From contig NC_080180.1 in the NCBI RefSeq assembly GCF_950295315.1, positions 65,319,092-65,383,091 on the forward strand: a DNA stretch of 64,000 bases. The letters run 5' to 3'. A model generated the notes under the pieces. It saw only the letters and a list, made by a program, of their open reading frames with translations, did no database searches and was not told the origin of the DNA. The DNA comes from Erinaceus europaeus (Eukaryota; Chordata; Mammalia; Eulipotyphla; Erinaceidae). This document shows, piece by piece, positions 11,530 through 21,669 of the stretch (position 1 is its first letter; every line of letters begins with the position of its first letter). A program made the position numbers and the translations under genes.

Positions 11530-12154
11530 TAACAAAAAAAGGAAAAGAAAAAAGACAAATGACAAGTAAGAGCAGAAGGGAGAAAGATCAGCCACCAGGT
11601 TCCAGATGCCAGTATGATGCCGACCATACTTCCCTGGACAGACGACCCCACCAATGTGTCCTGGCGCTCTGCTTCCCCAGAGCCCTGCCCCACTAGGGAA
11701 AGAGAGAGACAGGCTGGGAGTGTGGACTCACCTGTCAACACCCATGTTCAGCGGGGAAGCAATGACAGAAGCCAGACCTTCCACCTTCTGCATCCCACAG
11801 TGACCCTGGGTCCATGCTCCCAGAGGGATAGAGAATGGGAAAGCTGTCAGGGGATAGGATGGGATGCAGAGTTCTGGTGGTGGGAACTGTGTGGAGTTGT
11901 ATCCCTCTTATCCTATGATTTTGTCAGTGTTTCCTTTTTATAAATTAAAAAAAAAAGTGAAAAAAAAAAAACCAGAAAGGAGAAACACAAAGCAGAACAT
12001 AGACGGGGTTTGGTATATGGGACCAAGTAAAGGTCCTGGTGCTGATGGTGGAGGAGAACCTAGGCTGGGGGTGAGAGTGTTTTGCAGAAAATCGAGACAT
12101 TTTACACATCTATCAACAACTGTGTTTACTGTAAACCATTAAAGCCCCAATAAA
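11530..12154 (+). mobile_element. L1-B 3' UTR, split by a younger L1-A
   Basis: The right part (11970-12154) reads 'aacacaaagcagaaca', 'gggaccaagtaaagg', 'cattttacacatc' and ends 'gccccaataaaaattg'. The left part is a short A-rich stretch ending 'agcagaagggagaaa'. The 'cagaa(g/a)ggagaaa' sequence that joins them in uninterrupted L1-B copies appears on both sides of the inserted L1-A, as its TSD. Confidence 0.75.
11585..11969 (+). mobile_element. L1-A 3' UTR nested inside L1-B
   Basis: Sense L1-A tail from 'agccaccaggttccagatgc' to the final A-run. Flanks 'cagaagggagaaa' (11572-11584) and 'cagaaaggagaaa' differ at one site. It retains 'ccaccag' before 'gttccagatg', the acceptor of the 3' UTR intron discussed under 46061-46164, so this copy came from RNA not spliced there. 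Confidence 0.88.
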
Positions 12155-12172
12155 AATTGCGAGATGCCTTTC

Positions 12173-12296
12173 TTTTATTTTAAAGGACTTGTTCATTTTA
12201 TGAGAGAAAGACAGATCAGAGTTCCAGTTATGGGGGATGGAACCCAGGACCTTATGATTGGAAATCCTGCGCTCTACCAGCTGACACCTGTGTGCC
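12173..12296 (-). mobile_element. S5 tRNA-like SINE
   Basis: On minus the head reads 'agctggtagagcgcagg' (A-box-like) and then 'ctgggttccatccccc' (B-box-like), followed by a short purine/CT body. It is a SINE, not a tRNA gene, because no cloverleaf 3' half is present. Confidence 0.7.
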
Positions 12297-13700
12297 TTCT
12301 TTTCTTGGTGAAGGTCTGTTTAGCTCTTCTCATTATTTCTGTACAAGTACCGGTTGCTAACCCGTTGAGCTCCATCTTCTCATTATTTCCTAGGGCCCTT
12401 TCATGTTGACTTTTGTATGTATATCTCAGATAGGAGTAAACTGTTATTTGCATATGTACCCCTAATACACATACAGTCTTGTAAACAAGTGCTCTTACTA
12501 AAACAGGAAACATCTGATCAGAGAGCTAAAGATGTGTGGATTAGCAAGGAGACACATTTCTAGGAAAATGAAGGATGAGAAAGTTCATTGTTTGCCTTTG
12601 GCTTTTGTTACTACAGTGAAATGATAGCGTAGAATAGAGAGGGTGAGGACAGGAAGAGCTGGCAAGAATTTAGTGAAAGTAAAGAAATTAATGTTTCTAG
12701 TGGACTTTAAATGGAAACTGTAGGGAGACATGAGCTCAATTGGATTTTAAAGTACACATTATTGAGAGCAAGACATTTCAATCTCAAGGACAGTATATAT
12801 GGGTATATAAACAATGAACCTCATAAAATGAGGTGGAAAACCATTGCTCAGAAAGCAATGCCAACAAATAGAAAGTTGTATTGAGTTAGTGCATTTGCAA
12901 TTAATTAGAACAAAAATGTTTTCTAGTCTAGAAGATTGCTTTTCATGCAAATTTTGGGAATATATTTGGTATTGATATGGAGTGAGCTAGTGAATTATCT
13001 CAAATGATTTTGATTTTCACGTTGAGGAATAACATCAGGCGACTTTCCAAGAGCTTTAAAATGTTTCCTATTAATTCATGTGTGTTTGGGTGTGTCTGAT
13101 TTATAAGCACTGAGGGATGAGTTTTCTGTTACTTGAAGAAACTTAAAACAGATTAGTTTGCTTCATTGGTCTATTTGATTTGAAAATAAATTTCTCCTCG
13201 ATGGTTCAATGAATTTGAGTTTTAAAAATTATAGGAGAATTTCATTTCTTCCTGTATGGAGGAGATTTTGTTTATGCTAATAAAAGAAGCTGTCATTAAT
13301 TAACATTTTAATCACTGTAGGTATTTCTGGTAATTGCATGTTTTCAATGCTGTCGTATTCTCTTCCAAAAAGATTCCAATTCATAAATATTCAATCACCA
13401 GTGTTCATTTTCATCATAAAAGCATCAATCCCATGTTATTTATAGGAAAAGTAATATAATTACATCTACTGCTTCAAAACCTAAATGCCTCCAATTGCTA
13501 TTATTAGTGCATATGGATGTATGACTAGATAGTTAATAGAAAAAAAAGCAATCCAAAAGACCAAAGAAGCATCAAAATGAAGGAATAATCTTCCCATCAG
13601 ACTCACGGGAAATTTCCACTTAAAAGTTGAACTTCTATAGAAAATGTCAAATAAATAGCTGATGTAGGAATTAAATCGATCTTGTCAGTCAAACATGATA

Positions 13701-13731
<31 letters not shown>

Positions 13732-14002
13732 TTACAGAAATCCTCATTTGATGCCCACCTCTGTGTTCTAGCAGTAGCTGTGGAATTAGTGAAACATTTA
13801 CTTACATCAGTAGTCTGTTGACCCTTGGAAAAGAGTTCTCATCCTAGTTAGAAGATAAACGTCTCCAGATATTCTGGATGACCCACTACGGTTCCAAATA
13901 TGAAAAGATTTCCCTAGGAAACTCAAATTCAAGTGCTTACATCTACTTCTGGAAGAGTCACTGATTCCATTTTAAAATTGTTATTGTATTATAAATTTTT
14001 TT
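12297..14002. other. Unassigned AT-rich DNA with a (TA)n run
   Basis: No recognised repeat family apart from (TA)n at 13698-13724 followed by T-rich sequence. The 13.0-13.6 kb part is very AT-rich. Confidence 0.5.
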
Positions 14003-14277
14003 TGCCTCCAGTGACAGGGGCTTGGTGCCAGCACTACGAATGGCATCCCTCCTAGTGGCTTTTTCTTTTTTCTCAATAGAAGAGAGAGAGAAATTGAGAG
14101 GTAAAGGGTAGACAGAGCGGGGCAGAGACAGCTACCTGCAGACCTGCTTCATCTCTTGCAAAACAAAGTGACCCCCTGCAGGTGGGGAGCCTGGGCTGGA
14201 ACCGGGATCCTTATGCCGGTCATTGTGCTTTACACTGTATGCACTTAAACCAGTGGGCCACTGCACGACTGACTCCC
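14003..14277 (-). mobile_element. S1 SINE, extended form, diverged
   Basis: Starts with the extended 3' module ('tttgcctccagtgacagg', 'cttggtgccagcac'), then the body, 'ccctgcaggtggggagcc', the B box on minus ('ggaaccgggatcc') and the head 'ccactgcacgactgactccc'. Mid-body is diverged. Confidence 0.88.
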
Positions 14278-14437
14278 TGTGTTATTCTTACTAATCATTT
14301 ACTAGTGGTTTATGATTCCCAGGGGCATAGTTCCTTACTGCACACACCACTACTGTGCGGCTAACACTGCCTGCACGCCTACACCACTCAGCCCCCAACA
14401 ACCAATAAGCATTGTTCTCACACACATCTTGGTCTCG

Positions 14438-14620
14438 TTTTTTTTTTTTTTTTTTTTTTTTTTAGTATCTCCTTAGAAAGTATGCCTAATGTTTCTGTCT
14501 TTTTTTTTCTTCTTCTCCTTCTCCTCCTCCCTTCTCCTCCTCCCTTCTCCTCCTCCTCCTCCTCCTCCTCCTCCTCATTTTTCTTCTTCTTCTCCTTCTT
14601 TTTCATCTTCTCCATGTTCA
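14438..14620. repeat. T-run and CTT/CTC-rich tract
   Basis: 26 T's at 14438-14463, then a pyrimidine-only stretch of CTT and CTC units at 14511-14597. The frames in it (poly-Ser/Phe or poly-Glu/Lys) are artefacts. Confidence 0.95.
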
Positions 14621-14661
14621 GAAGTCATCTTCACTACTCTTGCTCTAGGGAAGTAAGTTCA

Positions 14662-14752
14662 CCTCCCATCCAAGTACTAACCAGGCCCAGTCCTGCTTAG
14701 CTTCCAAGATCAGAGGAGATTGGGTGTGTTCAGAGTGGCATGGCCATAGGCA
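14662..14752 (-). pseudogene. 5S rRNA tailless retropseudogene, 3'-truncated
   Basis: The minus strand reads 'gcctatggccatgccactct', then the internal promoter region ('ggaagctaagcagg'), then 'cctggttagtacttggatgg' and 'gagg'. This aligns with 5S rRNA from nucleotide 1 to about 89-90 of roughly 121; the last quarter is missing and no A-tail follows. Identical 12-bp duplications 'gaagtaagttca' lie at 14650-14661 and 14753-14764, directly against both ends. So a 5S transcript was reverse-transcribed and inserted without poly(A). Several substitutions and the lost 3' quarter make a functional gene unlikely. Confidence 0.93.
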
Positions 14753-15040
14753 GAAGTAAGTTCATCTCTCTAGACACATTTGAAAAACACAACCAATCAA
14801 CAACATGCCAGAGAGAGCTAATCTATCCTCTCAGATGTTCTGTTTCTCTGTTCCATGTATAGCTAGGGTGTTTGTATTGCATTTTCCTGTCAGAGAATGT
14901 CCATTTTTCTCTCTGTTAGCACTATTAAAGAGAAAACGTGTGAAAGATAGAGCAAAAATCAGCACAGTTGGTTCAGGACTGTTTTTTCTAGGGAAGAGTA
15001 ACTTAGGATAGAATTATGCTTGATTTCAATTGCAGCAGGA

Positions 15041-15041
<1 letters not shown>

Positions 15042-15076
<35 letters not shown>
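15042..15076 (+). repeat. (AG)n microsatellite
   Basis: About 17 uninterrupted AG units. Confidence 0.97.
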
Positions 15077-15079
<3 letters not shown>

Positions 15080-15638
15080 CTAGACTAGGGTGGGGCTTAC
15101 AGCCTAGGAGCAGGTGGGGACTGAAACTGGCAACATGCTAAGAAGAATCCTCAGGGTGAGGAGAAAACTAGATGCATAGACTTGACAAGATTGACACTGA
15201 GGTGGACAGGTGACAACAGCTGTCAGAAATGTAGACCAGCTTTCTCTAACACCAAATATAAGCTTACAACTGTAGGGATCATCGCAGATGTTGGGGGCAA
15301 AGCTTCTAGATCTCAGATTTTACTCACAGGCTCATGGGTCCCAAATCTTGTCTAGTTGCTCAAGGAGAGTTTTCTGGAAAAAGAAAATGCCTGTCTCCAG
15401 AACTATTCCTAGATTATGAGCAGTTGATCGAAGCAGTGACCTTTCTAGAAAGCAAACAGGAAGAAGGACATCACACATTTCTCAGTGTTAGAGTTCATGT
15501 GTTGGGTTTGGACTCCAATTGAAGGCATGGATAATCAACTTGGATCGTGAATTAAGACATGAATTTCAAAATAAATCTATACAGGGAAATAGCAACAAAT
15601 ATTTTAAGAAACAGGGCCCCACACCAGAGTCCACAGAA

Positions 15639-15697
<59 letters not shown>

Positions 15698-15698
15698 T
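15639..15698 (+). repeat. (TATC)n microsatellite
   Basis: About 15 uninterrupted tetranucleotide units; probably length-polymorphic. Confidence 0.97.
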
Positions 15699-16143
15699 AG
15701 CACTTGGTTGTCACAAAATTTTGAAGTCATAAATTAGCAGTCAAGTGAAATCTTGACAATTTGCTTAAATGCTGAAAATATTTGAAATTCACCTATGGAA
15801 GCACTTAATATATTAGAATGTATAATGTGCTTCTTATACTACAATCAGATAATGTTTCGCATCAAACAGACAGTTGATGTAAAATGTAGTTTGTTCTTTG
15901 GCTCTGTGTATTTGGTTCTTATTTGTGGCTAGAATTTAACTAAGTTTAAGGTTTTGCTTATCTGTATGTTTTGAAATTAGGCCATCCGATGTACAACAAG
16001 GCATCACTCCAGATTACAGTCATTAAAATTACAAATATCCCTGCCTCCTCATTAAGTGTATACAAGAAAACATTTTTTGAACATTTTTGACTCATACTAG
16101 AAAATCAGATTTTATGGACAGGATTCACATTTAATTAAATAAT

Positions 16144-16204
16144 CCCAGGGCGTGATTTACTCCTCAGCACCAGTGCATGCCAGAGCTGACCAGTGCTCTT
16201 GTTA
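16144..16204 (+). mobile_element. S4 SINE fragment
   Basis: 'cagcaccagtgcatgccag' and 'agagctgaccagtgctctt' are diverged S4 3' sequence; no head. Confidence 0.55.
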
Positions 16205-16247
16205 GTTTCTCTGTATTGTTCTTATAAAAGCAGACAGGTACATTTGG

Positions 16248-16400
16248 TAGGGGCCAGGCAGTGGTGAACCCAGTAGAGCACGCATGTCACCATGCACTAG
16301 GAACCCGGTTCAAGTCCTCATTTCTCACCTGCAGAAGGAAGTTTCATAAGTGATGAAGCAGTGCTGCTTGTCTGTCTCAATTTCTCTCCGTCTCTACTTT
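16248..16400 (+). mobile_element. S2 SINE, body shortened
   Basis: 'ggggccaggcagtggtgaac', B box 'cggttcaagtcctc', 'agtgatgaagcagtgctgc', then an abbreviated CT body without a proper A-tail. It faces the antisense S2 that follows. Confidence 0.8.
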
Positions 16401-16414
16401 TTTAGCATGGGTCT

Positions 16415-16605
16415 TTTTGCTTAAATTAATGGATGTATGTATTAGATAGAGACAGACGTTTAGAGGGGAGGGAGGTGTTGAAAGGGAGAGAGACAAAGAC
16501 AAACACCTGTAGCCCTGCTTCACTACTTGTGAAGCTTTCCCCCTGAAGGTGGGGACCTGGGGCTTGAACTTGGGTCCATGCACCCTGTCCTGTGTAATGT
16601 GTGCA
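16415..16605 (-). mobile_element. S2 SINE
   Basis: Antisense: AT tail, 'tagatagagacagacg' body, 'gaagctttccccctgaagg', then B box on minus ('cttgaacttgggtcc'). With the preceding S2 it forms an inverted pair of about 150 bp per arm separated by only a few bases. Confidence 0.85.
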
Positions 16606-17700
16606 TGGACCCTGTTCTCTACTTTTTAAGAAAAGGGAAAAGAAGCGTCCACTAGAAACTGTGGCTTCTTCTTGCAGGCATTAGCCCCAATGATAAATGT
16701 GATAGAAATAAATAAATGCATTTATTACATTTAATTTACTATAAGAAAAATGGTTTAGTTTAATTATTAAAGTTATTTGATATTTTGTTTCTTTCATATT
16801 TGGACATGAGATTTGTTTCTAGTTCCAGTTACATGTTCCATTTTACATAAATGACTTAAAGATTTACACTGCTTTAAAATCTCAGCTCACTTTAAACATG
16901 ACTCAGTAGTTGTCATTCTTTAAGATTGTAACCCTTGAGTGGGGCAGGAGGCCTATAAGGAGTAAGAAGTTGATTCTTCCACTGTAATTTTTAATTCCCT
17001 AATGTCATCAGAAATCTAGCCATTTAGACACTTAGTTAATCCCTTTAGAACTTTCATTATCTGGGTCCCCCAAAATTTAGCCTAAAATCTTTGGTTTAAA
17101 TCATTATGTAAATTGCTTTATAAAAGAATATAACCTTATGTCTTCCTGATGGCAACAGAAATAGAAAGAGGCAATCTGGAATTAATGATTCCTTCCCTGA
17201 GAGTAAAAAAAATGTGCAATGCTCACTGGGAAGGGCAATGAATTTTATTCGCTCCATATCCGCTTTTGACTCAGTATTAGTTTAGAGTAAAGGTTACTGG
17301 AGAGTGACCTTATTCTTTGTCCTTGCTGTGTTAAAATCAGGAACATCATTCTCTCCTACGGACAGACATAAAGAAAAGTGATTCATTTTTTTTTTTAGTT
17401 AGAATTACTAATGATAATAAAAAAATCAATATTGATTTTAAGGAATGGTCAAATGGTTTTATTAAATTTGTGTATTTTTACTCTTTTCTGTAAAGGATAT
17501 CTAACAGGAAAGCCAGCAATCTCTTGAAGTGCCTTGTGATATGTTCATGAGGGACAGTAAGTATTGTGCCTTTCAGAAAGAAACTATGTTAAAGGATGAT
17601 GACAATACTTAGAGGAAATTTGAAAATGTGTGTTGGATATTAGATGTAAAAGCTCTATCTGATAAAGTTTATGCTGTCTCCTGTTCTTTTGTTTTTTTCA
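16606..17700. other. Unassigned AT-rich DNA
   Basis: No recognised repeat or gene. Confidence 0.5.
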
Positions 17701-17715
17701 GATAGATAGGTAGAT

Positions 17716-17752
<37 letters not shown>

Positions 17753-17753
17753 G

Positions 17754-17790
<37 letters not shown>

Positions 17791-17794
17791 AGAG
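17701..17794 (+). repeat. (GATA)n then (GA)n compound microsatellite
   Basis: About 52 bp of GATA units with one early interruption (17701-17752), followed by GA/GGGAGA to 17794. It merges into a purine-rich SINE body. Confidence 0.95.
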
Positions 17795-17870
17795 GTTGAG
17801 ACAGAGAAAGAAAGAACTCTGCACTAAAGCTTCCCCCCACTGCTGTAAGTGGCCTGGACCATTAAGCATC
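17795..17870 (-). mobile_element. S5 SINE fragment
   Basis: 'ctctgcactaaagcttcccc' and the following 'aagtggcctgg' resemble an antisense S5 body; the head is missing. Confidence 0.45.
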
Positions 17871-18012
17871 ACAAAACAGTTCCCCTGTCTGCTCCCCACA
17901 ACCCTTACCCTTAAAGAAGGTTTCCTCCTACTCAGATGTATAAACAAGGAGAGGGAGTCGAAGCCCATGAGGGAAACAAAAGGGAAGAAACCTTATAGCA
18001 TTTTCTCTTCTT

Positions 18013-18096
18013 AAAAAAATGTTATTTACTTTTGATAGAGGGTGAGCCTCAGAGAAAGACACCTACAGCACCACTTCACACCTTGTGAAACACAGG
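18013..18096 (-). mobile_element. S2 SINE fragment
   Basis: 'ttacttttgatagagggtg', 'gagaaagacacctacagc' and 'cttcacaccttgtgaaac' are antisense S2 body; the head is absent. Confidence 0.65.
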
Positions 18097-18257
18097 GATT
18101 ATTTTCATTTCAACTTTTGCACGTCTTCCCAAAGCCAGATAGATGCACACTTAAGTATCTGATAGAAACATTAGGTAGATGTAAAGCAGTTGTAACTTTA
18201 AAGATGGTTTATTTGTTCTTATCATGGTAAAGTGGAGGATGTTGGCAAATGGTATAC

Positions 18258-18440
18258 TGTTGGTATGCTTCTAGTTCTGCTTCTGGGAGCCCTTCTGTTA
18301 CGTTGCTGGACATTGTGGTCTATTTACATGGTCATTCTGTTACACTGGTTTGGTCTCACTCCCCCTGCCTCCGGGAGATTGTGGTTTAGTCTTTGCCTTT
18401 TCACCCTTCTCCCTTTTCCCGCCCCCTATCCTATGTACTT
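18258..18440 (+). mobile_element. ERV LTR fragment (U3 part)
   Basis: Begins 'tgttggtatgcttctag', continues 'tggtctatttacatgg' and 'ccccctatcctatgtacttcc'. These match in order the first about 180 bp of the LTR at 57494. The R/U5 part (poly(A) signal, end CA) is not visible. Confidence 0.75.
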
Positions 18441-18525
18441 CCTTGGTTCCTTGGTATATTTTATATTTCATTATTTTTAACAGCGGTATCTATGTTAAGA
18501 TTTTTGTTTAGTGTGGTGGTGGTGG

Positions 18526-18680
18526 TCCTGGAGGTGGTGCAGTGGATAAGGCTTTGGACTCTCAAGCATGAGGTCCCAAGTTCAGTCCTCGGCAGAAGGA
18601 CTGTACCAGAGTGATGTCTGATTCTTTCTCTCTCTCTTATCATTTCTCATGAACAAATAAATAAAATCTTTAAAAAAAAA
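18526..18680 (+). mobile_element. S3 SINE
   Basis: 'ggtcctggaggtggtgcag', 'ggataaggctttggactctc', B-box-like 'caagttcagtcctc', 'accagagtgatgtctg', CT run and AAATAAATAAAATC tail. Confidence 0.9.
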
Positions 18681-20164
18681 AGATCTTTAGTTAGATCAAA
18701 AGTAATTTTCAGCTCTGTAGCCAACTGATATTATCTCATCTAAAGATTAAGGTCATAGCCTCAGCATAATAGTCCCAAACTCAGTGAGTGGAAACCCAGA
18801 CTCCCTCTATATAATTCATGGCTGTTCAGTTTGAATTGTTGACCTAGCTTTGATTGTTGGGTGATGAAATGCTTTAAGGGTTGTCAGTAAATATCTTGGT
18901 CATAGTTAATTTATTGGAAATGTTCTATTCTAACCTCTACTAAAATAATATTTATAAGATTTCACATTTATTTTTGATGTAACCACAGAGTCAGAAAGAT
19001 GTGACCACAAGCCACAAAAAGTTTGTCATTATCAGCAGTAGGGAGAAGTTAGAATACGATTTTCTCCCAAGACTCCAAAAGACTGTTGACCCTGAGAACA
19101 TACTGACTTCATCTCAGCATCACTGGTCTGACCTGTCCGTTAGAGAAGAGATGCATTTATGTAGACTTCAGTCAACAGCTCTGTGGTAAATGCTTACACA
19201 GTTGAGGCAAATAGCATACACCTTCATATACTTTCATGATTGTCTTAATTTTCTTAGTCTGCATGCATCCTTGATTTACTGAGTCAGTAAGTACTAGACT
19301 ATTATCTATTCTCAGACAGTGGAATATTCATAATGTTCTTGTTAGAGCTATTGATATGTACATGTGTAATTAATCCCTTATTGATTCTAGCTTACAAGAG
19401 GACCATCCGATACTTATTTGTATCTTCTACTTGGCATTCCCTTTGTTCTTCCTCGCTTTCTAAGACACCGTCTTTTATCTGCAAGCGGTTTTCCTTTGGT
19501 ATGGAATTTACTTGAGCACAGGACTTGTGTTAATGAATTTCTTCCATTGCAATCTTCCAGAAAATGTCTTAACTTCATTCTTGGGCAGTCTGTCCACAGG
19601 TCCCCAAACTCCAGTTCTGATGTGCCTTTCAAAGATATGGTTTCAGTTGCACTGTAGTTTCTGCTAAGAAGTTACTTAAATATCTCCCAGCTCCCTCTTT
19701 TTTGAAGCAAATGATTCTTCTTCTTCTGACCACTTGAAGTGATTTCTCCTTTTTTTAGTGTTTTTGTGATCTAAACTTGACGATATATTGTACCTCCATG
19801 GCCCCATGGTGTAACAGTACTGGCACATTTACAGTGCTTTTTGATATGTCATTCATCAGTGTTTAGAAGTTCCAATTATTGACACTACAGATTTCTCGTT
19901 CTCCCCCTGCAGATACCCTGTTTTCCCATAGAATTCCAGTGACCTCTACTTTGCCTCATATATCATGTATGAATAGTACTCTCACATAGCTTCTGTTTTA
20001 ATCTCTCCCTTTTTTTGTTGTTATTGCATCTACTTTCCATTATTTTTATCTTTTATGAGACAGATATTTTAGTCTACAATTTTGGCCATATTTGTCATCT
20101 ATGGAAACGTGTTTTTATGTTACTCAATTACATATTAATTTAATAAGATATTTAAACAAATGCT
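18681..20164. other. Unassigned DNA (about 1.5 kb)
   Basis: Overlapping short frames on both strands around 19330-19660 have no recognisable domain. Nothing else supported. Confidence 0.45.
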
Positions 20165-20460
20165 TATTTTTAAAAAGTTTTTATTAGTGATGGAATAATG
20201 ATTTGCAAAATTATTAGATAGAAAGTTGATCCACACCAGAATCACAAAGTCCTATGCTCTCACCCTCTCCTTGCTCCCCCAGTGATGACCCCCATAGACC
20301 TCTTGAAGTCTTAAGGACAGGTTGGATATATTTCATGTGTTTTCATGAACTGTAGTCCACCTCTGAGTGAAACCATCTTTTTACCACCTTGCTTAATTTC
20401 ATTTAGTGTCATCACCTGCAGTCCCAATGCCATGTCACTTTGGTCATGGACAAAATGGAG
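20165..20460 (-). mobile_element. Possible old L1 3' tail
   Basis: 'tttattagtgatggaataat' resembles the antisense tail at 56247 ('tttattagtgattttataat') and is followed by 'gatccacaccagaatcac'. Diverged; a guess from the start motif and position. Confidence 0.35.
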
Positions 20461-20534
20461 CTCTGTCAAGCTGCTGGTGGGAGCTCCAGCTGGAGCAGAT
20501 GCTGTTACCAGTAATATGCTAAGCCCTTAAACAA

Positions 20535-20886
20535 TCGGAAATGGACATGCCTTCTGACCCAGCAATATCACTCTTAGGCATTTATTCAAAAGACAAGAAA
20601 GGGGCTGGGTCGCCGGTGCGCAAGGATCTGGGTTTGAGCCCCTGCTTCACATCTGCACAGAGGACTCATCGAGAGGCTATGAAGCAAGTCTGCAGCCTCT
20701 CTCTCTCTCTTTCTATCTCTCTCTTTCTCTTTCTCGCTCTCTCTCTTTCTCCTTCCTCTTCAATTTCCCTCTGTCCTGTCCAATAAAAAAAAAAGATATT
20801 GAAAAACAAAGCAAAATTGGGTAAAGAAGTAATAGGTTTTATATTCTGTGGAGTACTACTCTACAATAAAAAGGATGGTATTATTC
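20535..20886 (+). pseudogene. Old L1 ORF2 3' remnant, split by a SINE
   Basis: 20537-20598 translates to EMDMPSDPAISLLGIYSKDK, matching the L1 ORF2 C-terminal motif seen intact at 49705 ([18 protein letters not shown]). After the inserted S2 the fragment resumes at about 20840-20886 (WSTTLQ/EYYSTIK region, matching MEYYSAVKN). It is interrupted, short and non-functional. Confidence 0.75.
20599..20798 (+). mobile_element. S2 SINE inserted in L1 remnant
   Basis: Head shortened ('ggggctgggtcgccgg', 'gcgcaaggatctgggtttg'), 'gaggctatgaagcaagtctg', expanded CT body and 'gtcctgtccaataaaaaaa' tail. It is younger than the L1 it splits. Confidence 0.85.
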
Positions 20887-20887
20887 T

Positions 20888-21063
20888 CCTTTTTTAAAAA
20901 AATATTTTATTTATTGTTTAATGAGGAAGAGAGAGAGTAAGAGAGAGAGAGAGAGAGAGAGAGAGGACCAGACATCATTCTGGTACATGTGCTGCTGGGG
21001 ATTGAACTCAGAAACTCATGCTTGAGAGTGCAATGCTTGATCCACTGCAGCACCTGCCGGACC
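20888..21063 (-). mobile_element. S3 SINE with (AG)n
   Basis: Antisense S3: AT tail, (AG)n at 20934-20966, 'cagacatcattctggtac', 'gattgaactcagaaactcat' and 'ctgcagcacctgccggacc'. Flanks 'atggtattattctcc' and 'atggcattattttct' look like an aged TSD. Confidence 0.9.
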
Positions 21064-21669
21064 ATGGCATTATTTTCTTTCAGACAGAATGAAGACAGTA
21101 TTTTCCCCCTCATTTTATTGGAGCGGCTATGGGTTCACAGTGCAGTTGCTGGCATGTGGGCACAAGGTCTCCTTGCTGGGGGACCTCTTTGCAGTCCAGA
21201 GTCACCCACACTGTCGGCCCGGCCCTCTCACTTCACTGGTACCAGGCGTCCACAGCTCCCTCCACCTCCTTCCTCCCGCTTCCACCAGGAGGTCCTGCCT
21301 CTGCTTTGAGGCAGCACGCCACACCCAGACTGTTTCCCTTTCTGTTTTCCCTCTTTGTCCTGACTTCTTAATTTCCAACTATAAACGAGATCGTTTGGCT
21401 TCTCTTAGACTCTTCTTTATAGTCTTTGCTCACTTGAATACTTTCCAGATCATAGTTATTTTAATATCACTACTCTGAAAACTCTAGCATATTGTTTTAA
21501 TTTATCTTCTTCATTTCGTTTTAACTGTTCTTTGGTTTGGTTCCTGATTCTTTCAACTTATCTGTTAGTATTTATGACTATTGAATTTCCTTTTATAGTC
21601 AAATATAAATTCCTATGTAGAAACAACGTAAAAAATGTGAAACTAATAATACATTTTCTTTCTTCTGGT
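21064..21669. other. Unassigned DNA
   Basis: GC-richer part at 21115-21310 gives overlapping frames of 80-129 codons on plus, with no domain. It may be an unrecognised old transposon tail ('cattttattggagcgg' start). Confidence 0.4.

Larger units (their letters stand above)
14765..16143. other. Unassigned DNA with two microsatellites
   Basis: Apart from (AG)n at 15042-15076 and (TATC)n at 15639-15698 nothing is recognised. The 62-codon frame at 15334-15522 shows no family features. Confidence 0.5.

Noticed and set aside
11368..11595. Phe/Ser repeat ORF on minus
   Set aside because: Translation of the GGAGAA microsatellite.
14418..14615. Glu/Lys-rich ORF
   Set aside because: Translation of a T/CTC-rich simple repeat.
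21089..21478. Overlapping 129-, 106- and 80-codon frames
   Set aside because: GC-rich local composition; three frames open together, no domain, no conservation evidence.
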